Below, in pieces: positions 1 to 6,809 of a DNA stretch of 64,000 nucleotides. Origin of the DNA: Kitasatospora sp. MAA19. Its GTDB lineage: Bacteria; Actinomycetota; Actinomycetes; Streptomycetales; Streptomycetaceae. The position numbers were made by a program, and so were the translations under genes. The notes under the pieces were generated by a model that saw nothing but the letters and a program-made list of their open reading frames with translations, ran no database searches and was not told where the DNA came from. Within the stretch, counting starts at the first letter, position 1. Each line of letters begins with the position of its first letter. Where the stretch lies: assembly GCF_029894125.1 (NCBI RefSeq), contig NZ_JARXYZ010000001.1:310001-374000 (forward strand). Reading direction: 5' to 3'.

Positions 1-278
1 ACAGTCGAGCGGGCGGCCCGGACAACCTCTGTGTGGCACCGCACAGTTGAGGCGCGATGCGCCGGCGGACGGGCCGACCGACACCCTCGCCCGAACGCCA
101 CCCGACCGGACACTCTCCGTCACCAAAGCCCCGTCCACCAGGCGTCGGAACGCCCCGATCGAAGATCGACGCGTGCCCGGGTGCCCCTGTGAGGCGAGCC
201 CCGAATGAGGCAGGATGGGAGGTGGAAAGGGCGGCCTCTCATTGCCGGCCACCACGTGCACTGAGGAAGAGGACCCCC

Positions 279-839
279 ATGAGCATCGACCCGTCGTCCA
301 TCCCGTCGTTCGGCGCCCCCCAGGGCGGTCAGCCCGGCGGCCAGGGGCGGCCGGCCGGCCCGCCGCCGATCATCGTCCCGGACCAGGGCCTGGTCACCCA
401 GCTGCTGGACCAGATGCAGCTCAAGCACGTCGTGGACGAAGAGGGCGACCTCACCGCCCCCTGGGAGGGCTTCCGCGTCTACTACATGTTCCGCGGCGAG
501 CAGAAGGAGCTCTTCGCGGTGCGCGCGTTCTACGACCGCGCGTACCCGCTGGAGAAGAAGGGCGAGATCCTCGACCTCATCGACGAGTGGAACCGCGAGA
601 CCCTCTGGCCCAAGGTCTACACCCACACCCACGAGGACGGCGTGGTCCGCCTGATCGGCGAGGCCCAGATGATCGTCGGCACCGGCGTCAACCTGGACTA
701 CTTCGTCACCACCACCGCCAACTGGACCCAGGCCTCCGTCGGCTTCGAGCAGTGGATCGTCGAGCGCCTCGGCCTGCAGAACGACATCGAGGGCGAGGAC
801 GGCGAGGGTGGGACCCCCGAGGGCACCAACGAGGCCTGA
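279..839 (+). CDS. YbjN domain-containing protein
   Basis: The 186-residue product has a Gly/Pro/Gln-rich N-terminal tail (to about residue 30) followed by one YbjN-type sensory-chaperone-like domain (about residues 35-165) and an acidic Gly/Glu tail. The YbjN fold is related to type III secretion chaperones and is a conserved actinobacterial protein of unknown biochemical role. The reading frame is open further upstream, but ATG 279 is chosen because GAGGAAGAGG lies 6-8 nt before it and the upstream translation is low-complexity Arg/Pro. A hairpin at 860-895 closes the unit. The family assignment is good; the cellular function is unknown. Confidence 0.85.
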   Translation: MSIDPSSIPSFGAPQGGQPGGQGRPAGPPPIIVPDQGLVTQLLDQMQLKHVVDEEGDLTAPWEGFRVYYMFRGEQKELFAVRAFYDRAYPLEKKGEILDLIDEWNRETLWPKVYTHTHEDGVVRLIGEAQMIVGTGVNLDYFVTTTANWTQASVGFEQWIVERLGLQNDIEGEDGEGGTPEGTNEA

Positions 840-859
840 CCCCTTCCCGGCACGCGAGC

Positions 860-895
860 ACGGCCCGACCACTTGGCCCCAGGTGGTCGGGCCGT
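860..895. terminator. hairpin terminator after YbjN gene
   Basis: Arms 860-872 and 883-895 are perfectly complementary (13 bp, starting ACGGCCCGACC) around a 10-nt loop, 20 nt after the stop codon. No U-tract follows, as is usual for actinobacterial terminators. Confidence 0.7.
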
Positions 896-920
896 CCTTG
901 TCCCCGGCCCCCGGCTGTCC

Positions 921-1136
921 AGGATGGGGCCGACGACGACGCGTGAGGAGCCACCGATGGGTAACAGGCCACTGCTGAACCGCAGGCTGGCGGGCATGGG
1001 CACGACCATCTTCGCCGAGATGTCGGCGCTGGCCACCACCCCATCGCCGCCCTGCCCGGCATGCACGAACGCACCGTCGCCATCTCCTCCGCCGGCAAGA
1101 CCTTCTCCTTCACCGGCTGGAAGGTCGGCTGGGTCA
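921..1136 (+). pseudogene. mosaic remnant of the aminotransferase gene at 4947-6107
   Basis: This is a decayed partial copy of the intact aminotransferase 4 kb downstream. Positions 957-1036 match the first 80 nt of that gene with 10 mismatches. Upstream, the GAGGAG ribosome site and the AGGATGG context are also shared. At about 1036 it jumps directly to the PLP-lysine region: about 1035-1136 matches about 5586-5689 with a single mismatch, so about 560 bp are missing. After GGGTCA the similarity stops, so about the last 420 bp are absent too. The junction changes frame relative to the parent gene, so no aminotransferase can be made. The two segments differ sharply in divergence (about 12 percent against 1 percent), implying separate histories. 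Confidence 0.85.
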
Positions 1137-1533
1137 AGCCCTGCTCGGCTACCTATTCGCTGGCGACCTGAGGACGAATGCGGTGGCCCTGCCGAGGTGC
1201 CAGGTCAGCCTGCGAACGCTCCCATGCCTTGGTTGAAGGCCGAGAGCGGCATCTGCTGAACCACAGGGTTCGAGGACGCCGCCAAGAGAGTCCCCCGGAT
1301 CCGCCGCCCATGTTCCTCAGTCAACCCTCACTTGGATCGGCGCTGGTGTCGGTCTGCTCCAGGATGTCCGCGTCCTGAACAAGGTCCACCCGCTGGGTCT
1401 CGGAAAGTGCATGCCAGCGCCCGGGTCCGCCGATCGCAGCCAGGAGCAACCGATTACTATCCGACAGTAATCATTTCTGGGGGGGAATGCGGGCGACGGG
1501 CAGCGCCCGTGAGCCGGCTACAGGGGGGAACAC
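1137..1533. other. 397-bp spacer at left edge of accessory block, no convincing gene
   Basis: No ORF with a convincing start and codon bias was found; short frames here look like noise. The region begins where the aminotransferase remnant breaks off and ends at the ribosome site of the EspC-like gene. Its only distinct element is the AT-rich inverted repeat at 1452-1472. It may hold decayed gene fragments that I could not recognise. Confidence 0.4.
1452..1472. promoter_or_regulatory. 7-7-7 inverted repeat, candidate operator of EspC-like operon
   Basis: GATTACT (1452-1458) and AGTAATC (1466-1472) are perfect inverted arms around a 7-nt spacer. The site is strikingly AT-rich for this genome and lies about 60 bp upstream of the operon start codon. 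The geometry fits a dimeric helix-turn-helix regulator; the regulator is not identified. Confidence 0.5.
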
Positions 1534-1935
1534 ATGGCGGATCCTGATCTGGCCTTGGAGTTCAAGGTCAATCCGGCCGAGCTGGACGGCTGCGGACAGA
1601 GCGCCCAGCACATAGGCGGTCTCATACCGGGCGAGACCGCGAAGATCACCGATCCGTGCAGCCAGGCCGCCTCCGGCCTGCAGGGCTTCCTCTCCGCCGC
1701 CGCCATCACGAACTGCGGCACGAACTGGAAGACGCTGCTGGACAAACTCGGCGGCGACATGGGCGACGTCGGTACCAAGCTCGCCGCATCGGCCGCCTAC
1801 TACCGCCAGGTCGAGAAGGACGTCCACACGAGCATGAGGAACCCGGCCGCACCGATCCCGGACGAGCCGGACCCCTTCGGCACGACCGTCGTGCCGGGCC
1901 CCGTGAAGCCCGCCAGCGCGAAGGCGGCCGAGTAG
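1534..1935 (+). CDS. EspC/WXG100-like small protein, first gene of hydrolase operon
   Basis: The 133-residue protein has no signal peptide and is predicted to be largely helical. The segment around residues 20-100 ends in a W..L...L......A..Y pattern resembling the EspC (type VII secretion target) and WXG100-like families. The last 30 residues are Pro/Ala-rich and probably disordered. Small proteins of this class commonly pair with a larger partner; here the partner is the adjacent gene, 4 nt away. No type VII secretion core gene (EccC, EccD, MycP) is in the window, so export is inferred only. ATG 1534 follows a GGGGGG-A-A purine stretch. Two cysteines (about residues 29 and 48) are unusual for WXG100 proteins. 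The family call is tentative. Confidence 0.6.
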   Translation: MADPDLALEFKVNPAELDGCGQSAQHIGGLIPGETAKITDPCSQAASGLQGFLSAAAITNCGTNWKTLLDKLGGDMGDVGTKLAASAAYYRQVEKDVHTSMRNPAAPIPDEPDPFGTTVVPGPVKPASAKAAE

Positions 1936-1939
1936 CCCA

Positions 1940-3700
1940 ATGGACATCAAGACCCTTCACGACGCCGACGTCATCGGCATCACCACCGCGAAGAACGCCT
2001 TCGACACCCTGGCCACCGCCTTCGGCCAGCACAAGGACAACTGGCAGAGCGAGGTCGTCGACCGGCTGAACCGCTCCCAGTGGACGGGCACCGCCGCCGG
2101 CCACGCCCAGGCCCGGATCCAGCTCCTGGAGAACGAGCTCCAGGCCGCCCAGCAGGAGATCGGCCTCGTCAGCAGGGCCCTGCAGGACGCCTACGACGGC
2201 TTCGCCGCCGCCCAGTCGCACCTGATCAGCGCCCTCGACGACGCCAAGACCCACAAACTGACCGTCGCCGCCGACGGCGGGATCACCTGGGACAAGGACC
2301 CGAACTCCGCGAACTTCGCCGGCACCGACGCCGAGAACCAGGCCAAGCAGATCCAGGCCCGGATCACCGCCGCGCTCAACGAGGCCGACCACACGGACCA
2401 GACCATCAGCGCCCGGCTCGCCCACCTCGCCACCAACGCGAGCAGCGGCACCGGCCTCGACTCCGCCACGGCGAAGGCCGACACGGACGCCGCGAACGCG
2501 CTCCAACAGATCCCTGCCGCAGGCACCGACCCGAACAGCGTCAAGGCCTGGTGGAACGGCCTGACCGACGACCAGCAGCAGCGGATGATCCTCAACCACC
2601 CGGACCAGATCGGCAACCTCGACGGCATCCCCGCCGTCGCCCGCGACCAGGCCAACCGGACCAACCTGAAGAACCTGATCCAGGACCGCCAGCGCCAACT
2701 CGCCGACCTCGGCCCCGAGCCGAAGAAGATGCTGAGCGTCGCCGAGACCAACGGCGGGCCCGTGGAGAACCCCGACTACACGGAGTGGAAGCGCAAGCGC
2801 GACGCCCTCAAGGAGAAGCTCGCCGGCTTCCAGAACATTCAGAAGCGGCTCGACGGCAAATTCGACGATGGTGGCGGGCCGAACTCCGACCCGCCGCTGC
2901 TGTTGCTGGGCATCGGCGATCAGGGGCAGGGCCGCGCGATCCTGTCCTGGGGCGACCCGGACAAGGCCAAGAACGTCTCGTCGTTGGTGCCCGGGCTGAA
3001 CAGCACTCTGGCAGGCGTCGGAGCGGGCGACGCCTCCACGGCGAAGCGCGTCTACCAGTCAGCCACGACCGCTGCGACGGCCAACGGTGACGTGCCCCCG
3101 AGCGTCGCGTCCGTGTTCTGGCTGGGGTACGACGCCCCGCAGCTGGAGGGCTCCGGCTCCTCGGTGCTCATGCAGGACCGGGCGGAGGAGGGCGGGGCCG
3201 CGTACCAGAAGTTCCTGACCGGACTCCGGGCCACTCACGAGGGGGTGCCGGCGCACATGACCGCGCAGGGGCACAGCTACGGCTCCCTGGTGGTCGGGAA
3301 AGCGACCCGGCAGCCCGGTGGCCTGCCCGTCGACGACATCGTCCTGGTCGGCAGCCCGGGTGTCGGGGTGGACAAGGCGTCACAGCTCGGGGTCGGCGCG
3401 GATCACGTGTACGTCGGCACGGCCAAGTACGATCCCGTCGCGGCCGCACCGGCCCCCGGGATGTTCGTTCCCGGTTGGGCTGCGTACGAGGCGATCACGA
3501 ATCCCGACGGGTTGTGGCACGGCACAGACCCGGCAAGCCAGAGCTTCGGCGCGCAGCGCTTCTCAGTGGCGGACGGGACCGTGACCGACTCCCACGACAA
3601 CTACTTCGGGAAGCACGACAAGGGCGGCGACTCGCTCCCCAACATCGGGAAGATCGTGAGCGGCCACGGGAACACGATCACCCGGGAGGATCCGAGGTGA
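1940..3700 (+). CDS. DUF1023-type alpha/beta hydrolase with WXG-like N-terminal region
   Basis: This 586-residue protein has two parts. Residues 1-200 are helical with an SQWTG motif, like LXG/WXG partner proteins of type VII secretion. The C-terminal part (about 320-586) is a DUF1023 alpha/beta hydrolase: nucleophile elbow GHSYGS with Ser446, followed by LVGSPGVGVD, an Asp in AKYDPVA and a C-terminal SHDNYF segment that can supply the catalytic His. Family members are putative lipases/esterases of unknown substrate, widespread in Streptomyces as large or secreted proteins. The gene is 4 nt after the EspC-like gene and overlaps the next gene by 4 nt (GTGA), so the three are co-translated. Confidence 0.85.
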   Translation: MDIKTLHDADVIGITTAKNAFDTLATAFGQHKDNWQSEVVDRLNRSQWTGTAAGHAQARIQLLENELQAAQQEIGLVSRALQDAYDGFAAAQSHLISALDDAKTHKLTVAADGGITWDKDPNSANFAGTDAENQAKQIQARITAALNEADHTDQTISARLAHLATNASSGTGLDSATAKADTDAANALQQIPAAGTDPNSVKAWWNGLTDDQQQRMILNHPDQIGNLDGIPAVARDQANRTNLKNLIQDRQRQLADLGPEPKKMLSVAETNGGPVENPDYTEWKRKRDALKEKLAGFQNIQKRLDGKFDDGGGPNSDPPLLLLGIGDQGQGRAILSWGDPDKAKNVSSLVPGLNSTLAGVGAGDASTAKRVYQSATTAATANGDVPPSVASVFWLGYDAPQLEGSGSSVLMQDRAEEGGAAYQKFLTGLRATHEGVPAHMTAQGHSYGSLVVGKATRQPGGLPVDDIVLVGSPGVGVDKASQLGVGADHVYVGTAKYDPVAAAPAPGMFVPGWAAYEAITNPDGLWHGTDPASQSFGAQRFSVADGTVTDSHDNYFGKHDKGGDSLPNIGKIVSGHGNTITREDPR

Positions 3701-4263
3701 GGGCCACGGTATGGCGCATGACCGTGCCAGGGGTACTGCTGGCGCTCCTGGTCGGCTGGTACGCCTGGCCGGAGCCCGAGGAACCCACCGTGCCGGTCGA
3801 GCAGGCGCAGCACCGGATCGAGGCCGAGCTCGCCGACGTCGCGGGGGCCTTCCACCCGGGGCTCCAGTGGACCGAAGCGAGGTACTACAGCCTGGCCGAC
3901 ACCACTGGGTTCTGCGGTACCCAGGGATGCAAGAAGACCGGCCGCGCGGAACTGCTGGCCGAGCAATGGGGCCGGGTCCGGATCGGGCCGGGGAAGCAGA
4001 ATGAGCGGCTCGACGAGGTACAGAAGCTCTGGACCGCGAAGGGGTACGCGGTTCGACGTGAGCAGCGGCTGCTGGAGGTGAAGGATTCGCAGCAGCACCT
4101 CCAGTTCCTGATGGGCGCGGACGGCTGTGCCGAGCTGCATGTCTCCGTGGTCGATGTCGCCGACTCCACCGAGCCCGACGGCTCAGGCGGATTCGCGCAG
4201 GGGCCACCGGAGTCCGTCAAGGCGGAGTGCGCGACGGTCGACGACTCCTACTGGTCACACTGA
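3697..4263 (+). CDS. membrane-anchored hypothetical protein of the DUF1023 operon
   Basis: The 188-residue product has one N-terminal membrane segment (about residues 10-22, VPGVLLALLVGWYAW) followed by a soluble extracytoplasmic domain with a CGTQGC pair and two later Cys that could form disulfides. There is no lipobox cysteine. GTG 3697 overlaps the stop of the hydrolase gene (GTGA) and has GGGAGGA upstream; ATG 3718 is an alternative that would shorten the anchor. Small anchored proteins in this position often accompany DUF1023 genes and may be accessory or protective partners, but I see no motif that proves a function. Confidence 0.7.
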   Translation: MRATVWRMTVPGVLLALLVGWYAWPEPEEPTVPVEQAQHRIEAELADVAGAFHPGLQWTEARYYSLADTTGFCGTQGCKKTGRAELLAEQWGRVRIGPGKQNERLDEVQKLWTAKGYAVRREQRLLEVKDSQQHLQFLMGADGCAELHVSVVDVADSTEPDGSGGFAQGPPESVKAECATVDDSYWSH

Positions 4264-4768
4264 TACCGCCGAGCCCGCCCGGGTCGGCTGGGAGTCGGCG
4301 CTCCGTGGGCCCAACCGGCGGGCCATACGCGCGGCTGTCTCCGGTGCCACCAGCTCCACTCGGCGGCGGAACAGCCCCTTGACCACGAAGAAGCACGAGA
4401 ACTTCCCGTACGGGCCGATCTCGCGACACCCGTAGAGGCCGAAGCGGCCAGCCATACGGCTGGCCGCTTCGGCTGAGAAACGTACGCGCGTACACGTACC
4501 ACTCGTTCGTGCCGCGGATCTTGGCAACCCAGCCAACCGAGACGGGGCAGATAAGGCACTGGGGCGTGATGGACACGTCTGGAAACGGGGCGGCGGGATC
4601 CGCACTCGCAACGTCAAGGGGCACATCAAGCGCCGCGGTCGATGCGGCGGTCCACTCGGCGGTGGCGTGCCGTGCGCACACCCCTGGGTGCTCGCCAATG
4701 CCGTACCAGGGCATCAGCTCGTTGCGGCAGCGAGTTCCTGCCTTCGTCGTGGTCGTGCACTGGTTCAC
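4255..4768 (-). pseudogene. frameshifted small Cys-containing hypothetical gene
   Basis: On the reverse strand, GTG 4768 has an excellent ribosome site (GGGGGAGAGG) and opens into a protein starting VNQCTTTTKAGTRC, with several Cys/His suggesting a small metal-binding domain (C..C, CARH, C..C). Coding-like sequence in that frame runs to about 4475. Beyond a perfect 36-bp palindrome (4438-4473), the coding-like frame is a different one (GRFGLYGCREIGPYGKFSC onward) and ends at a stop at 4255-4257, overlapping the tail of the convergent gene. The simplest reading is one gene broken by a frameshift at or near the palindrome. A shorter intact protein reading through in the first frame to about 4217 is the alternative. 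No family was recognised. Confidence 0.5.
4438..4473. repeat. perfect 16-4-16 palindrome
   Basis: Arms of 16 nt (beginning GCCGAAGCGGCCAGCC) flank the loop ATAC with no mismatch. It could be a bidirectional terminator for the convergent genes, but on the reverse strand it sits inside apparently coding sequence and coincides with a frame change. Confidence 0.8.
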
Positions 4769-4946
4769 ACGCCTCTCCCCCAACCAGCCGTTCGACCTTG
4801 GCGGCGGTGATCCCATCTGCCCGGACCGCCGTCGGTCCGGCTGCGACACCAACTGGACTACTGCTTCAGGCGGGTTGCAGATGCTTGTCCATCACTCGCC
4901 AGTCATCAGAGGATGGCCCTGACTACGAGCCGTGAGGAGCCTTCGC

Positions 4947-6107
4947 ATGGGAACCAGGCCGCTGCTGAACCGCCGACTGGCCGGGATGGGCACGACGATC
5001 TTCGCCGAGATGTCCGCCCTGGCCACGGCCACCGGCTCGATCAACCTCGGCCAGGGGTTCCCCGACACGGACGGGCCCGAGGAGGTCCGCGAGGCGGCCG
5101 TACGGGCCCTGCGCGAGGGCCACGGCAACCAGTACCCGCCCGGCCCCGGCATCCCCGAGCTGCGCACCGCCATCGCCGAGCACCAGCAGCGCTTCCACGG
5201 CCTCACGTACGACCCGGACACCGAGGTGCTGGTCACCGCCGGCGCCACCGAGGCCATCGCCGCCACCCTGCTCGCCCTGCTGGAGCCCGGCGACGAGGTG
5301 ATCGCCCTCGAACCCTTCTACGACTCCTACGCCGCCTGCATCGCCATGGCCGGCGCCACCCGCGTCCCGCTCACCCTGCGCGCGCCCTCGTTCCGCCCCG
5401 ACCTGGACGAACTGCGCACCCTGATCACCCCGCGCACCCGGCTGCTGCTGATCAACACCCCGCACAACCCCACCGGCACCGTCCTCACCGCCGACGAGCT
5501 GGCCGCCATCGCCGCCATCGCCGTCGAACACGACCTCCTGGTCGTCACCGACGAGGTCTACGAGCACCTCGTCTTCGGCGCCACCCACCACCCCATCGCC
5601 GCCCTGCCCGGCATGCGCGAACGCACCGTCGCCATCTCCTCCGCCGGCAAGACCTTCTCCTTCACCGGCTGGAAGGTCGGCTGGGTCACCGCGAGCCCGG
5701 CCCTGGTCTCGGCCGTCCGCACCGCCAAGCAGTACCTCACCTACGTCAGCGCCGGCCCCTTCCAGTACGCCGTCGCCGAGGCCCTCCGCCTCCCCGACGA
5801 CTACTTCGACGGCTTCCGCGCCGACCTGCTCCGCAAGCGGGACCTGCTGGCCGACGGCCTCACCTCGGCCGGCTTCCGGGCGTTCACCCCCGAGGGCACG
5901 TACTTCATCACCACCGACATCACCCCGCTCGGCGAGAAGGACGGCATCGAGTTCTGCCGCTCCCTGCCCGAGCGCTGCGGCGTCGTCGCCATCCCCAACG
6001 CCGTCTTCTACGACAACGCCGAGGCCGGCCGCAGCCTCGTCCGCTTCACCTTCTGCAAGAAGGACTCCGTGCTGGAGGAGGCGGTGTCACGGCTGCAGCG
6101 CCTCTGA
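4947..6107 (+). CDS. class I/II PLP-dependent aminotransferase
   Basis: The 386-residue enzyme is a fold-type I aminotransferase of the methionine/kynurenine/DapC-like group. Visible signatures: LGQGFPD near the N-terminus, NTPHNPTG for substrate/PLP contacts, DEVYEHLVF, the PLP-binding lysine K235 in SSAGKTFSFTGWKVGW, and a C-terminal RFTFCKKD with the substrate-carboxylate Arg. The most likely reaction is transamination of an amino acid to its 2-oxoacid; substrate is not decidable. ATG 4947 is chosen over GTG 4932 because GAGGAG at 4934-4939 gives a 7-nt spacing and the same start is conserved in the pseudogene copy at 957. The gene forms the right boundary of the accessory block. Confidence 0.9.
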   Translation: MGTRPLLNRRLAGMGTTIFAEMSALATATGSINLGQGFPDTDGPEEVREAAVRALREGHGNQYPPGPGIPELRTAIAEHQQRFHGLTYDPDTEVLVTAGATEAIAATLLALLEPGDEVIALEPFYDSYAACIAMAGATRVPLTLRAPSFRPDLDELRTLITPRTRLLLINTPHNPTGTVLTADELAAIAAIAVEHDLLVVTDEVYEHLVFGATHHPIAALPGMRERTVAISSAGKTFSFTGWKVGWVTASPALVSAVRTAKQYLTYVSAGPFQYAVAEALRLPDDYFDGFRADLLRKRDLLADGLTSAGFRAFTPEGTYFITTDITPLGEKDGIEFCRSLPERCGVVAIPNAVFYDNAEAGRSLVRFTFCKKDSVLEEAVSRLQRL

Positions 6108-6132
6108 TCCGACGGCCGGCCGGCGGGAACGG

Positions 6133-6717
6133 TCAGACCCGCCCTGGACCAGCCAGGTGGGCGTGCAGGATCGCCCGGGCCTCGGGGGCGGTGAGGCGGC
6201 CGACGAGGACGTGCGTGGTGAGCCCGTCGGCCAGGGCGAGCAGTGTCCTGGCCGCCCGGACGGCGTCCGGGCCGGCGGTCGGCGACGCCTCGGCGATCAG
6301 CCGGGTGAACAGGCCTTCCAGGGCGGCGTAGTCGGCGTTCAGCGGCCCGGCCAGCCGTTCGTCGACGGCGGCCTGGGCGACGAAGGCCAGCCAGACCCGC
6401 GCCTCGGAGCGCTGCCCCTCGCCGAGCAGCGCCACCTCGGTGGCCGCGTGCGCCAGGGCGGCGGCGGCCGTGGGCGCCGGGTCGGCGGCGGGGGGCGTCC
6501 GGACCCGGGCGGTGATCCGCTCGCCGACGTAGCCGAGGGCGAAGCGCAGCATCTCGTCCTTGGTCCGGAAGCAGCGCTGGACGGCGCCGGCCGAGACCTG
6601 CGCGCGGTCGGCCACGTCGCGCAGGGTCACCCCCTCCAGGCCGCGCTCGTCGGCGAGCCGGCAGACGGCCTCGGCGATCCGCCGGCGCCGGCTCTCGTGG
6701 TCCACCTGTCTGGGCAC
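6133..6717 (-). CDS. TetR family transcriptional regulator
   Basis: The 194-residue protein carries an N-terminal TetR helix-turn-helix (about residues 10-55: IAEAVCRLADERG, then TLRDVADRAQVSAGAVQRCF and FRTKDEML) and a ligand-binding C-terminal domain. GTG 6717 is chosen over upstream starts because GGAGGCGGGG precedes it and the upstream extension would run through the operator. It is divergent from the amidase gene, with a large inverted repeat between the starts. It probably represses itself and the amidase, with release by an unknown ligand. Confidence 0.87.
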   Translation of the reverse strand: MPRQVDHESRRRRIAEAVCRLADERGLEGVTLRDVADRAQVSAGAVQRCFRTKDEMLRFALGYVGERITARVRTPPAADPAPTAAAALAHAATEVALLGEGQRSEARVWLAFVAQAAVDERLAGPLNADYAALEGLFTRLIAEASPTAGPDAVRAARTLLALADGLTTHVLVGRLTAPEARAILHAHLAGPGRV

Positions 6718-6740
6718 GGGCCCCGCCTCCGGTTTATTCG

Positions 6741-6792
6741 ATGCGCTCGTATCGGTTCCCAGACTACGGTACCGATACGAGTGCATCGGTAC
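6741..6792. promoter_or_regulatory. long inverted repeat, candidate TetR operator
   Basis: Positions 6741-6759 (ATGCGCTCGTATCGGTTCC) and the reverse complement of 6768-6786 agree at 17 of 19 positions, around an 8-nt centre. A third half-site, ATCGGTAC, at 6785-6792 forms a second dyad with GTACCGAT at 6769-6776 (8-nt spacer). The array fills the space between the divergent TetR and amidase genes and ends just before the amidase ribosome site, as expected for a repressor that covers both promoters. Confidence 0.75.
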
Positions 6793-6809
6793 GAAGAGGG
6801 GAGCACATC

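Noticed and set aside
3697..4263. lipoprotein call for the third gene of the DUF1023 operon
   Set aside because: There is no cysteine at the end of the hydrophobic segment, so a plain membrane anchor is more likely.
4438..4473. terminal inverted repeats or IS-derived palindrome
   Set aside because: No transposase fragment, partner repeat or target duplication was found nearby.
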